Assembly (NCBI GenBank): GCA_001825115.1
Contig: MHUY01000005.1
Span: 20,613-34,300, forward strand
Length of the DNA stretch: 13,688 nt
From: Candidatus Yonathbacteria bacterium RIFOXYC2_FULL_47_9
GTDB lineage: Bacteria; Patescibacteriota; Minisyncoccia; Phycocordibacterales; UBA1550
Direction of reading: 5' to 3'
Shown here one piece after another: positions 1-7,750 of this stretch. The notes under the pieces were generated by a model. It saw nothing but the letters and a program-made list of their open reading frames with translations, was not told where the DNA came from and searched no databases. Within the stretch, counting starts at the first letter, position 1. Each line of letters begins with the position of its first letter. Made by a program: the position numbers and the translations under genes.

Positions 1-794
1 CAGGGAAAACAACGCTTATCGACATGATCTGCGGGTCAGTGACCATTACCACCGGTACGGTTACTGTGGGTGGGTACGATGTGGTAAAGGATTACAAAAA
101 AGCGCGTTCTTTGGTGGGGCTTGTTCCTCAAGAGATAGCACTCAATCCTTTCATTACGGTTATACGGGCGGTTGAAATTGCTCGAGGGCTGTATGGTAAA
201 CCAAAGGATGAGGTGCTTACAGAAAAAACTTTGAAGATGTTGTCGTTGTGGGAAAAGAAAGACAACCGGGTACAGCAGCTTTCGGGTGGGATGAAGAGAC
301 GCGTACTTATCGCCAAGGCACTTATGAATGAGCCCAAAGTACTGTTTCTCGATGAGCCTACGGCTGGTGTCGATGTGGACCTGCGTCGTGATCTATGGGA
401 TTCGGTCAGGGTGCTTAAAGAAAATGGTACAACGATCGTACTCACCACGCACTATCTCGAAGAGGCGGAAAGCATGGCAGACCGCGTGGGGATCATAAAC
501 AAAGGAGAGCTGACATTGGTCGAAGAAAAATCAGCACTCATGAAAAGGCTTGGGGGCAAAAAACTCATTTTGCACCTCGTAGATACACCCAAAGAAATAC
601 CGCAGGCACTTAAGGATTTTCAGGTCACATTCGATCGCGAAAAAAATACACTCGAGTACGAATATAATCCAGAAGGGGAGTCCGAGATTACTGCACTGTT
701 TAACGAGGTAAAAGATGCAGGTATTGTATTCCATGACATGGAGACACAAGAACAATCTCTTGAGGATATTTTTGTAGAGCTCGTAAAAAAATAA
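1..794 (+). CDS. ABC transporter ATP-binding protein (5' end cut off by window)
   Basis: This is the nucleotide-binding subunit of an ABC exporter; it hydrolyses ATP at the inner face of the membrane to drive the permease encoded next. The reading frame is open from base 3, where GKTT, the end of the Walker A loop, is the first thing visible, so only the N-terminal few dozen residues are missing. The Q-loop Gln is at 129-131, the signature LSGGM at 279-293, Walker B 'VLFLDEP' at 339-359 with the catalytic Glu at 354-356, and the H-loop His at 450-452. After the ATPase core there is an extension of about 90 residues, as in DrrA/NodI-type exporters. The ATG at 24 is internal and not a real start. 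The stop is 6 bases before the permease ATG, so the two form an operon. The substrate cannot be told from sequence. Confidence 0.95.
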   Translation, partial: GKTTLIDMICGSVTITTGTVTVGGYDVVKDYKKARSLVGLVPQEIALNPFITVIRAVEIARGLYGKPKDEVLTEKTLKMLSLWEKKDNRVQQLSGGMKRRVLIAKALMNEPKVLFLDEPTAGVDVDLRRDLWDSVRVLKENGTTIVLTTHYLEEAESMADRVGIINKGELTLVEEKSALMKRLGGKKLILHLVDTPKEIPQALKDFQVTFDREKNTLEYEYNPEGESEITALFNEVKDAGIVFHDMETQEQSLEDIFVELVKK

Positions 795-800
795 TATTAC

Positions 801-1562
801 ATGAACTGGATCGGATTAAAAACATTATTTATGATGGAAGTAGGGAGGACGCTCGCTATTCCTATGCAGACGATTCTTTCGCCAGTGATTTCGACGATGT
901 TGTATTTTGTGGTATTTGGAAGTGCGATAGGAGGAAGTGTTACGCTGGCTGGCGGGGTAACCTACGCGCAGTTTATTGTTCCCGGACTCATTATGATGGC
1001 GCTCATCATTAACAGTTTATCGGCATCATCAAGCGGTATTTTTTTTCCTAAGTTTATGGGAACGATATATGAGATACTGACGGCACCGCTTTCGTATCTC
1101 GAAATTACCATTGGGTATGTGTTTTCGGCTGCAGTACGAGCAATGGCAATAGGGGGAATTATTTACATCACCGCATTGTTCTTCACCCCTGTTCCTGTGG
1201 CGCATCCATTTATTGCACTAGGGTTTAGTTTTCTTACCGCTGTAACCTTTGCACTTTTTGGATTTCTTATTGGTATCTGGGCTGAGAATTTTGAGAAACT
1301 TAATATCTTCCCATCGCTCATCCTTACGCCACTCTCTTTTCTTGGGGGAGTGTTCTATTCGCTCCAGATGCTACCTCCTTTTTGGCAAACGGTGTCGCTT
1401 GCAAACCCAATCGTATACATGATTAGTGGGTTGCGATGGAGTTTCTTTGGAGTATCGGATATTACGCCATGGACAAGCTTTGCACTTATTTGTGTATTTC
1501 TCTCTATTTGTTCAGCAATACTTGTTTGGATCTTTAAAACAGGGTACCACCTAAAGCCTTAG
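801..1562 (+). CDS. ABC-2 type transporter permease
   Basis: This is the membrane subunit paired with the ATPase just upstream. It has 253 residues and about six hydrophobic segments (roughly residues 22-44, 57-80, 100-128, 135-160, 166-185 and 225-248), the usual size and topology of the ABC-2 family (NodJ/DrrB-like). The segment 'LSFLGGVFYSLQMLPPFW' followed by 'NPIVYMISGLRW' matches the conserved ABC-2 C-terminal pattern, in which a Gly-rich helix precedes 'LP', a 'P' and an 'LR'. The start ATG lies 6 bases after the upstream stop with no Shine-Dalgarno, so translation is probably coupled. Pairing of one ATPase with one permease suggests a 2+2 exporter of a drug, lipid or polysaccharide; the cargo is unknown. 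Confidence 0.93.
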   Translation: MNWIGLKTLFMMEVGRTLAIPMQTILSPVISTMLYFVVFGSAIGGSVTLAGGVTYAQFIVPGLIMMALIINSLSASSSGIFFPKFMGTIYEILTAPLSYLEITIGYVFSAAVRAMAIGGIIYITALFFTPVPVAHPFIALGFSFLTAVTFALFGFLIGIWAENFEKLNIFPSLILTPLSFLGGVFYSLQMLPPFWQTVSLANPIVYMISGLRWSFFGVSDITPWTSFALICVFLSICSAILVWIFKTGYHLKP

Positions 1563-1602
1563 GTTACTTTAAAAACATCTCGGCACGAAATAGTTGAATT
1601 TC

Positions 1603-1611
1603 TGATACTAT
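1603..1611 (+). promoter_or_regulatory. Extended -10 promoter (TGA-TACTAT), predicted leaderless start
   Basis: An extended -10 element TGn plus TACTAT (1606-1611) ends exactly 6 bases before the ATG at 1618. Transcription normally starts 6-8 bases after the -10, so the mRNA would begin at or within a base of the start codon. No convincing -35 is seen, which is usual for extended -10 promoters. Confidence 0.6.
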
Positions 1612-1617
1612 TAGCCT

Positions 1618-2664
1618 ATGGCCGTTTGGGAGACTATTATCACAAACAAAAAGCATTTGATGACCGCTGCATTTCTGTCAGGGTTCATTATTGATAATTT
1701 TACTCTGACGCGTATTGATCTCGCTATGACAGTTATCGTGCTGTCTGCATATCTTTTTGCTGCAACGCTTGGATTTATCCTCGTCAGCATTTCTCGTGGC
1801 GGGGCACTTGGCCCCTATGCGACACAGTTCGCGTTCGGCAGTCTCCTTAGTGGATACTTTATATTTTTCACGCGCAGCGCCTCGCTTGCCGGCAGTTGGT
1901 TTTTTATTCTCCTGCTCATTATTGCGATATTTGGTAATGAATTCTTGAAAGAGGAGTATCGGCGGTTTGAGCTTCGTGCCACCATGCTCTTTGCTGCTTT
2001 CTTTTTCTTTGCGATCATCTATGTTCCGGTGACACTAAAAAGTATGGGAGCGTGGCCGTTTCTCTTGAGTGGCTTGATGAGCCTCGCTGCAATATGGGTA
2101 GTTATCAGGATCATTGATCGTATTGCACCAGAAGTTGTGCGCACGACTCGGCGACCCCTCGTTCTAACTATCGGTGGATTATTTGTGGGGGTCAATGGGC
2201 TCTATTTTGCTAACATTATTCCGCCGATACCACTCTCCCTTAAAGATGCAGGCATATATCATTTTGTTTCTCGAAATGAGGTTGGTGAGTATGCCGGCAG
2301 AGCCGAGTCGGTGAAATGGTACGATGTCCTCGGTCGGTATTATCCCCAATTTCACCACACGGAAGGAGGGCCGGTGTTTTTCTATAGTGCCGTGTTCGCC
2401 CCCACCAAACTCAATACGACAATATTACATGAGTGGCAGTATTATGATGAGCAGCTGGGTGCGTGGGAGACAACTGACCGGTTTAGTTTTCAGATCTCTG
2501 GGGGGCGTGACGGCGGGTATCGAGGGTACTCGGTAAAGCAAAGTATTATGTCAGGGCGATGGCGCGTGAACGTCATCACCGAGCGGGGCCAGATGGTAGG
2601 GCGCACAACCTTTACAGTCGTCAACACCCCTGCCTTACCTTCGCTCGTGACGGTACTGCTCTAA
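1618..2664 (+). CDS. Multi-span membrane protein with C-terminal DUF2914-like domain
   Basis: A 348-residue protein. The first ~205 residues carry about six to seven hydrophobic segments; the remaining ~140 residues are soluble. The soluble part holds 'FYSAVFAP', 'HEWQYYDE', 'GGYRGYSVKQ' and, at residues 313-334, 'GRWRVNVITERGQMVGRTTF'. That order (HxW, then YS-K, then GxWRVxVxTxxGxxxGRxxF) is the signature I know from the DUF2914 family, whose function is unknown. The fold is probably a small beta-sandwich facing outside the membrane. The ATG sits 6 bases after a -10 box, supporting this start and a separate promoter from the ABC genes. The hydrolase follows 19 bases after the stop, so the two are probably co-transcribed. 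The DUF2914 assignment is from memory of the motif. Confidence 0.8.
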   Translation: MAVWETIITNKKHLMTAAFLSGFIIDNFTLTRIDLAMTVIVLSAYLFAATLGFILVSISRGGALGPYATQFAFGSLLSGYFIFFTRSASLAGSWFFILLLIIAIFGNEFLKEEYRRFELRATMLFAAFFFFAIIYVPVTLKSMGAWPFLLSGLMSLAAIWVVIRIIDRIAPEVVRTTRRPLVLTIGGLFVGVNGLYFANIIPPIPLSLKDAGIYHFVSRNEVGEYAGRAESVKWYDVLGRYYPQFHHTEGGPVFFYSAVFAPTKLNTTILHEWQYYDEQLGAWETTDRFSFQISGGRDGGYRGYSVKQSIMSGRWRVNVITERGQMVGRTTFTVVNTPALPSLVTVLL

Positions 2665-2683
2665 ACGTAGCGCATCATTTATC

Positions 2684-3472
2684 ATGCCATTTTCTGTATA
2701 CAATAAGCGTTCTGTCGAAGCTCTTTGGTTTTTTGTTGTGTTCTATGTAACATTCGGCATCTTTTTGACGGTTGTCCAAGAGTGGGTCGTGTACCAGCCA
2801 GCCACCCGAGAGTTTGCTCAGTGTGCCGATCTTTCTCGTACAGAAAAAATACCGCATGAAGGCACGCGAATGTATTTCAAAGACAATGGTCCACGGGTTG
2901 TTGTTTTATATCACGGAAATTTTGGTTCAGCCTGCGACCGCGCATTTCTTGCAGAACTTTTTGAACAAGCAGGGTACTCGTATCTTTTGCCGGAATACGC
3001 GGGGTATTCGAACGACACGGTGTCACCCACGCACACACTCCTTAAAAAAGATGTTGAGCATACGGTAGATTTTTTGCGGACAAAAAATTTCTCAGAAGTG
3101 GTTGTGGTGGGGGAGAGTATTGGCGTTGGTTTTGCTGCATACCACACCGCACTATTGCCGCCTCAAAAATTACTCCTCTTTTCCTCTTTTAAGAACCTTT
3201 CTTCTATTGCACGCGTGCATTATTGGTATTATCCCGTTTCGCTTCTCGTGAAAGATCCTTTCGATAACGTGGCACTCATAGGGAATTTCCAAGGAGAAAT
3301 ACTTGCGCTGCATGGAGAACAAGATGACATCATCCCTCTCGCATTGGGGCAGAAGTTTTTTACTGAGCTTGACGCACCACACAAAGAAATGGTCGTCATA
3401 CCAGGTTTGGGGCATAATGACTTGTTTGCGTCCCCCGATATGTACCAAGTTGTTAGGGGATTTTTAAAATGA
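2684..3472 (+). CDS. Membrane-anchored alpha/beta hydrolase
   Basis: A 262-residue protein with one N-terminal membrane segment (about residues 12-31) and then an alpha/beta-hydrolase fold, resembling the BEM46/ABHD-type single-span hydrolases. The oxyanion-loop motif is 'YHGNFGS'. The nucleophile elbow 'GESIG' puts Ser145 as nucleophile, 'HGEQDDIIP' puts Asp214 as the acid and 'GLGHNDL' puts His244 as the base, so the triad is complete. Expected activity is hydrolysis of an ester, thioester or peptide; the substrate is unknown. The anchor suggests it works at the membrane, with the catalytic domain probably outside. It ends in TGA, which argues against TGA recoding in this organism. No Shine-Dalgarno precedes the ATG. 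Confidence 0.9.
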   Translation: MPFSVYNKRSVEALWFFVVFYVTFGIFLTVVQEWVVYQPATREFAQCADLSRTEKIPHEGTRMYFKDNGPRVVVLYHGNFGSACDRAFLAELFEQAGYSYLLPEYAGYSNDTVSPTHTLLKKDVEHTVDFLRTKNFSEVVVVGESIGVGFAAYHTALLPPQKLLLFSSFKNLSSIARVHYWYYPVSLLVKDPFDNVALIGNFQGEILALHGEQDDIIPLALGQKFFTELDAPHKEMVVIPGLGHNDLFASPDMYQVVRGFLK

Positions 3473-3514
3473 TAAGCAATGCTGGGGTAAGTGTGAGGAT
3501 TTGAGGAGATACGA

Positions 3515-3520
3515 TATAAT
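3515..3520 (+). promoter_or_regulatory. -10 promoter box TATAAT, predicted leaderless start
   Basis: A perfect TATAAT ends 6 bases before the ATG at 3527, so the predicted transcription start coincides with the start codon. The surrounding 12 bases (3513-3524) are identical to those at 9145-9156, upstream of another gene. No clear -35 was found at 16-18 bases upstream. Confidence 0.7.
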
Positions 3521-3526
3521 ATAAAG

Positions 3527-4144
3527 ATGATGTCATCAACTGGAAAATTTCCTGCAGTACTTCTCGCCCTGTATGCGATATTTTTTACCATCCTCGCATT
3601 CAATCCAATCGATCGGCCTACGTGGTTCGCTGAAAATGCGACCGTATGGATTATTGTAGGGACACCCATTGTTCTTTGGGTACGAGGCATTCGGTTTTCA
3701 AACCTTGCTTACGCGTTGATGGCCATCCTTATCTTTTTGCATACATTGGGCGGACATTATACGTTTGCAAAAGTTCCCTTTGACTGGTTCACTGATTTTT
3801 TTGGTTTCGAGCGCAATCATTATGATCGCATCGCACATTTTACGGTTGGATTTTATGCGTTTGCAGTTGCCGAATGGTTATATGTGAAGCGTCTTGTTGT
3901 GAATCGTTTCCTTCTTTTTACCTATCCTATTTTCGTCATTGCGGCGGTAGCTATGGGGTATGAGGTTATCGAATGGATCTATGCGGCAAGTGCAGGCCCT
4001 CTTGCGGGGGCGGCATATCTTGGTAGTCAGGGAGACATCTGGGACGCTCAAAAAGATATGGCACTCGATACGCTCGGTGCTATCCTTGCCACCATATTAT
4101 TTTTTATCGTGCGTAAGCCAAAGAAGGATCTCTCTTTGCAATAG
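3527..4144 (+). CDS. DUF2238 / YjdF-like integral membrane protein
   Basis: A 205-residue protein with about six hydrophobic segments. It carries the family's conserved polar motifs: 'HTLGGHYTFAKVPF' (about residues 72-85), 'HYDRIAHFTVGF' (about 98-109), 'GYEVIEWIYA' and 'GSQGDIWDAQKDMALDTLGA' near the C-terminus. These match the YjdF/DUF2238 family, a widely spread membrane protein of unknown biochemical role. The clustered His, Asp and Glu residues in and near the membrane could bind a metal or form an active site; this is inference. Two in-frame ATGs are adjacent (3527 and 3530); the -10 spacing favours the first. The MFS transporter starts 8 bases after the stop, indicating a two-gene operon. 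Confidence 0.88.
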   Translation: MMSSTGKFPAVLLALYAIFFTILAFNPIDRPTWFAENATVWIIVGTPIVLWVRGIRFSNLAYALMAILIFLHTLGGHYTFAKVPFDWFTDFFGFERNHYDRIAHFTVGFYAFAVAEWLYVKRLVVNRFLLFTYPIFVIAAVAMGYEVIEWIYAASAGPLAGAAYLGSQGDIWDAQKDMALDTLGAILATILFFIVRKPKKDLSLQ

Positions 4145-4152
4145 TTTTTGAT

Positions 4153-5340
4153 ATGCCCGCCCCCTTAAAATCCTATCGCCCCTCACGCAATGTTTCCCTC
4201 CTCGGACTTACGAGTTTTTTCAATGACTTTTCTTCTGAGATGATCCTTGCGATTTTCCCTGCGTTTTTTACGTCGGTGCTTAAGGCGGGTGCGGGGTCAC
4301 TGGGTCTCGTAGAAGGGTTTGCTGATGGTGCCGCAAATATTATCAAGATCTACGCAGGTCGCCTTTCTGATTCAACACAAAAAAGAAAACCATTTATGGT
4401 TGCAGGGTACGCACTTTCTGTGGTCACTCGCCCTGTGTACCTTTTGGTGTCATCGGTCGGCGGGGTAGTGGGGCTCCGGTTTGCTGATCGCGTTGGTAAA
4501 GGACTTCGCGAGGCGCCGCGCGACGCCATCATCTCGCTCTCAACCCCCAAGGACGAAATAGGTCGTGCGTTTGGTTACCACCGTATGCTCGATACACTTG
4601 GTGCCCTCGGCGGTCCCCTCGTTGCGTACCTCATTTTGCGTACGTACCCTGATGGGTTTAATATTGTGTTCATCACAGCATTTATTATCGGACTTTTGGC
4701 GATTGCTTCATTGGTGTTTGTAAAGGACACCGTCGGTGATCTTAAGAAGAACGGTATCAAGCTCGCCTCAATCGCCGCATTCCCTGCAGATTTCAAACGA
4801 TACCTCGTTGCTCTGTTTTTGCTCGCTGCAGGGAGTATCCCGGTAGCTGTGCTCTTGCTTTCAACACAACACATAGGTCTTGCGATCGCTTCAATCCCGC
4901 TTTTTTATATGCTCTACAATCTTTCATTTGTAGGGTTCTCGCTCAGGGCAGGCGGTTTAAGTGACCGTATTGGTCCACGCAAGGTACTGCGCATCGGGTA
5001 CGCTGTCCTTTTGTTGGGGTATGTAATCGTTGCACTCGCAAAAAGCACCCCCATACTTATTGTTGGATTTTTGGTGCTGGGCCTTTTTCCTGCTTTAACC
5101 GACGGAGTGGCACGTGCGCTAGCAGCAGAGCTCTCACCTCCAGAATATCGTGCAGGAGCATATGGTCTCGTGAATGCCACCATGGGCTTTGGGCTCATGA
5201 TAGCGGGGATAGGAGGTGGGTATATTTGGGAAATTTTTGGAGCCCCCGCGGCACTTACGGTAGGAGGGGTATTTGTTATGAGTGGCATTATTATACTCTC
5301 AACAATCATCGTTAATGAAAAAAAGAAAAACATCGAGTAG
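4153..5340 (+). CDS. Major facilitator superfamily (MFS) transporter
   Basis: A 395-residue protein with about 12 hydrophobic segments, the normal MFS size. The N-terminal half has 'LGLVEGFADGAANIIKIYAGRLSD', where G-RLSD is the MFS loop 2-3 signature, and 'RFADRVGKGLREAPRDAII', a highly conserved block of one MFS subgroup of bacterial transporters. The second half repeats the loop motif as 'GGLSDRIGPRKVL' around nucleotides 4950-4986, consistent with the internal duplication of MFS proteins. Substrate is not deducible. It is probably secondary transport in the cytoplasmic membrane driven by an ion gradient. The ATG follows the DUF2238 stop by 8 bases, without a Shine-Dalgarno, so it is likely expressed from the promoter at 3515. 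Confidence 0.94.
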   Translation: MPAPLKSYRPSRNVSLLGLTSFFNDFSSEMILAIFPAFFTSVLKAGAGSLGLVEGFADGAANIIKIYAGRLSDSTQKRKPFMVAGYALSVVTRPVYLLVSSVGGVVGLRFADRVGKGLREAPRDAIISLSTPKDEIGRAFGYHRMLDTLGALGGPLVAYLILRTYPDGFNIVFITAFIIGLLAIASLVFVKDTVGDLKKNGIKLASIAAFPADFKRYLVALFLLAAGSIPVAVLLLSTQHIGLAIASIPLFYMLYNLSFVGFSLRAGGLSDRIGPRKVLRIGYAVLLLGYVIVALAKSTPILIVGFLVLGLFPALTDGVARALAAELSPPEYRAGAYGLVNATMGFGLMIAGIGGGYIWEIFGAPAALTVGGVFVMSGIIILSTIIVNEKKKNIE

Positions 5341-5354
5341 TTTTTCTCTAACCT

Positions 5355-5363
5355 TGGTATACT
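5355..5363 (+). promoter_or_regulatory. Extended -10 promoter (TGG-TATACT) for nnrD
   Basis: TGG followed by TATACT (5358-5363) lies 9 bases before the nnrD ATG at 5373. This predicts a leader of only 0-3 bases. The 14 bases 5351-5364 match 6240-6253, the promoter of the next gene, at 13 positions. No -35 was recognised. Confidence 0.65.
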
Positions 5364-5372
5364 TACAACAAG

Positions 5373-6221
5373 ATGCCTGAAGACCTCAAAACAATGTTTA
5401 TGCGCGCATATCCTTCGCGTGACCCATGGGCACACAAAGGTGATTTCGGGTATGTAATGATCCTTGCAGGGAGTCAGAAATATTCGGGCTCGCCAGTCTT
5501 CAATGCAGTGGGTGCACTGCGTACGGGCGCAGACCTCGTGGTTGTTCGCGGACATTTGAGGGCGATGGATATTGCAGCACACTATGCACCCGATATCATC
5601 ACCGAACCTTTTTCGTGGGAGTTTAGCAAGGATGATGTCCTTGGTATTGTAAACGAAATGAGAAACTACCGTTCTCTCGTTGTTGGGTGTGGAATGGAAA
5701 GGGGTGAAACCTCGTTTGAGGCAATACGCGTTCTCGTTGAAAAAAGTACCATTCCGATGGTTCTTGATGCTGAGGCCCTTCGTGCAATCGCTGGGCATAC
5801 AGAACATATAGACCTTTCTCATTCGATTCTTACCCCCAACAGTGAAGAGTTTAGAGTTTTGACCGGCGAAGAGGTGGGTTCAAACGAAGAAGAGCGTAAA
5901 GAAAAAGTGCAGAGATGGGCACGCACGCTCGGTACTACGATCCTTCTTAAGGGGCACATTGATGTTGTCTCTGATGGTGAGCGCGTATTCTTCAATACGA
6001 CGGGAGTGCCACATATGACCAAGGGAGGGTTTGGTGACGTGCTGTCAGGGATTGCTGGCGCACTCCTTGCTCGCGGACTGACGCCTTTTGATGCAGCTAG
6101 CTTGGCTGCGTATGTGAATGGCAGGGCAGGGGAACTCGCGGCAGAAAAGTACGACGAAGGGGTTCTTGCAAGTGATATCTTTGAATATATCCCGCTCGCA
6201 ATAAGAGCAGGAAAAGAGTAG
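5373..6221 (+). CDS. nnrD: ADP/ATP-dependent (S)-NAD(P)H-hydrate dehydratase
   Basis: This enzyme repairs hydrated, inactive NADH and NADPH (NADHX, NADPHX) in the cytoplasm using ADP or ATP; it belongs to the ribokinase-like fold (YjeF C-terminal domain, carb_kinase family). It has 282 residues, the normal size for the stand-alone dehydratase. Visible blocks are 'HKGDFGYVMILAGS' (from residue 21), 'GALRTGADLVVV', 'LTPNSEEF' (153-160), 'ILLKGHIDVVSDG' and 'TKGGFGDVLSGIAGALLARGL' (216-236). Within the last, Asp222 is the expected catalytic residue. The usual GGSGD or GGTGD is GGFGD here. The C-terminus 'VLASDIFEYIP' matches the family's AsDl segment. The partner epimerase NnrE is not fused and not in the window. 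It has its own promoter. Confidence 0.92.
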   Translation: MPEDLKTMFMRAYPSRDPWAHKGDFGYVMILAGSQKYSGSPVFNAVGALRTGADLVVVRGHLRAMDIAAHYAPDIITEPFSWEFSKDDVLGIVNEMRNYRSLVVGCGMERGETSFEAIRVLVEKSTIPMVLDAEALRAIAGHTEHIDLSHSILTPNSEEFRVLTGEEVGSNEEERKEKVQRWARTLGTTILLKGHIDVVSDGERVFFNTTGVPHMTKGGFGDVLSGIAGALLARGLTPFDAASLAAYVNGRAGELAAEKYDEGVLASDIFEYIPLAIRAGKE

Positions 6222-6222
6222 C

Positions 6223-6252
6223 TTGTACGAGCCTGACACACCCTGGTATACT
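6223..6252 (+). promoter_or_regulatory. Promoter (TTGTAC - 18 bp - TATACT, extended -10)
   Basis: TTGTAC at 6223-6228 could serve as a weak -35, separated by 18 bases from TATACT (6247-6252), which is preceded by TGG. It lies just after the nnrD stop. The predicted start near 6259 leaves about 20 bases of leader before the ATG at 6279, so this gene is not leaderless. That leader shows no Shine-Dalgarno at the usual distance. Confidence 0.6.
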
Positions 6253-6278
6253 TGGAGTAATCGTAATTAAAAAGACCT

Positions 6279-7130
6279 ATGAAAACCCTTTTCGAAACAT
6301 TCAAAAAAAGTATTTATAATCCAGAGTTTTATCGCACTGCTGCTGATGTGCCGCTTGGTGATACTATTCGCTATTACATGAAGGTTGTATTTGGGTTGGC
6401 GCTTGTAGCGACCACGATATTTGCCTTTATTTTAGTACCACAAGGAGTTCGTTTTATGCGAGATACGGCACCATCATTGGTACGAGAGCAATATCCTGTC
6501 GAGCTCACCATACGTATTGAAAAAGGCATCGTCTCAACCAATGTTACCGAACCCTACATTATTGCAGGTAAAAATAGTACTCGTGAAGTACTTAAAGAAA
6601 GTGGCGTTGAAAACTTGCTCGTCATCGACACCACGGAGGATTTTAATACAAAAACATTTGACGAATATAAAACACTCGCTTTGTTTACTAAATCCCAAAT
6701 CGTAACAAGGAATAATTCAGGGAGAGCAACCATACAGGATTTACGAGGCGTGACTGATGCAACTATTGATCAGGCGATGCTTTTGAGGTGGGTCGAAAAA
6801 ATACGCTCAGCACTCGTATATGTTGTGCCTGTGGGTATTTTTGTAACGATCATCATTTTGTTTTTGGGGTATGTTGTGTATCTTGTTCCACTATTCCTTT
6901 TTGCGCTCATACCATTTTTCTTGTCAAAAATAAGAAAGATACCACTTACGTATCGTGGAGCATACAAAATGAGTATCTATGCAGTGGTTCCTGGGCTTGC
7001 TTTAAAAACACTCTTAAACATCATCGGATTCTTCTTTGTTCCCGTATACCTTTCTCTCTTGGTATTTATGTTGATTATCTTTATTAATATGCGCGAGGCT
7101 GAGCAACCGACCTTGTTCAGTAATGACTAA
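6279..7130 (+). CDS. DUF1189-family membrane protein
   Basis: A 283-residue protein. It starts 'MKTLFETFKKSIYNPEFY', typical of DUF1189 proteins, followed by a membrane segment at about residues 33-53, a soluble region of about 120 residues, then three to four membrane segments in the last 110 residues. The soluble region contains 'VIDTT', corresponding to the family's 'iiDTtG' strand, and 'LTYRGAYKMSIYAVVP' precedes the final segments as in known members. The function of DUF1189 is not established. The last 8 bases overlap the start of the LUD-domain gene (ATGACTAA), so the two are co-transcribed and probably translationally coupled. The family call is from motif memory. Confidence 0.82.
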   Translation: MKTLFETFKKSIYNPEFYRTAADVPLGDTIRYYMKVVFGLALVATTIFAFILVPQGVRFMRDTAPSLVREQYPVELTIRIEKGIVSTNVTEPYIIAGKNSTREVLKESGVENLLVIDTTEDFNTKTFDEYKTLALFTKSQIVTRNNSGRATIQDLRGVTDATIDQAMLLRWVEKIRSALVYVVPVGIFVTIIILFLGYVVYLVPLFLFALIPFFLSKIRKIPLTYRGAYKMSIYAVVPGLALKTLLNIIGFFFVPVYLSLLVFMLIIFINMREAEQPTLFSND

Positions 7131-7749
7131 AACTATGAACTACGAACACCTTGCATCAGTAGAAATTGTTGAGAAAACCATTGCCGCCCTCAAAGAGCGC
7201 AATATTGGTGCTGTGGTTGTTGAAACAAAAGCTGAGGCACTCGAAAAAATTAAAAGCCTCATCCCCGCGGGTGCCCCCGTGATGAACGGATCATCAACAA
7301 CACTCCAAGAAATCGGCTTTGTAGATTATTTAAAAGGGGGTAAGCACGGCTGGAACAACGTGCACAAGGAGATATTAAAGGAGAAAGATCCTGTACACCA
7401 AGCCGAACTCCGCAAGCAGAGTATACTCGCTGATTATTTTTTGGGAAGCGTGCATGCGGTTACTGAGGCAGGGCAGCTACTTGTTGCGTCAGCATCAGGA
7501 AGCCAAATCCCGAGTTATGCATTTTCTTCAGATAATGTTATTTGGGTTGTAGGTACTCAAAAGATCGTACCCAGCTTTGACGAAGCAATGAAGCGTATCC
7601 AGGACTATGTGTATCCACTTGAGAACAAGCGCATGCAGAGCGTGGGGTATCCTGGAAGCGCGATTGACCGCATCCTCATTATTCAGGGCGAAATGATGCC
7701 CAATCGTCATCTCACCGTTATTTTTGTGAAAGAGAAATTGGGATTTTAA
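7123..7749 (+). CDS. LUD-domain protein (LutC/YkgG-like)
   Basis: A 208-residue single-domain protein of the LUD family (lactate utilization; LutC/YkgG type). Family features are 'GSSTTLQEIG' (residues 56-65), 'ADYFLGSVHAVTEAGQLLVAS', the 'GSQIPSYAF' loop, 'VIWVVGTQKIVPSFDEAMKRI' and the closing 'YPGSAIDRILIIQGE'. In Firmicutes, LutC works with the iron-sulfur proteins LutA and LutB in lactate oxidation, but neither partner is in the window and stand-alone LUD proteins are common in CPR genomes, so a lactate role should not be assumed. Start is ambiguous between the ATG at 7123 (overlapping the upstream stop) and the ATG at 7135. Neither has a Shine-Dalgarno. Transcription ends at the strong hairpin directly after the stop. 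Confidence 0.9.
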   Translation: MTKTMNYEHLASVEIVEKTIAALKERNIGAVVVETKAEALEKIKSLIPAGAPVMNGSSTTLQEIGFVDYLKGGKHGWNNVHKEILKEKDPVHQAELRKQSILADYFLGSVHAVTEAGQLLVASASGSQIPSYAFSSDNVIWVVGTQKIVPSFDEAMKRIQDYVYPLENKRMQSVGYPGSAIDRILIIQGEMMPNRHLTVIFVKEKLGF

Positions 7750-7750
7750 G

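Noticed and set aside
24..26. ATG at 24 as start of the ABC ATPase
   Set aside because: The frame is open to base 3 and reads GKTTL, the Walker A end, so the true start is outside the window.
3470..3472. Recoded TGA (as glycine) of the Gracilibacteria/Absconditabacteria type
   Set aside because: TGA serves here as the stop of the hydrolase right after its normal C-terminal helix, and no family motif is interrupted by an in-frame TGA.
3229..3690. A 153-codon open frame on the minus strand
   Set aside because: It is antisense to the hydrolase active-site half and the DUF2238 start, and has no membrane or domain logic.
4914..5822. A 302-codon open frame on the minus strand
   Set aside because: It lies antisense across the MFS and nnrD genes, crosses their promoter region and has no recognisable domain; both plus-strand genes have clear family motifs.
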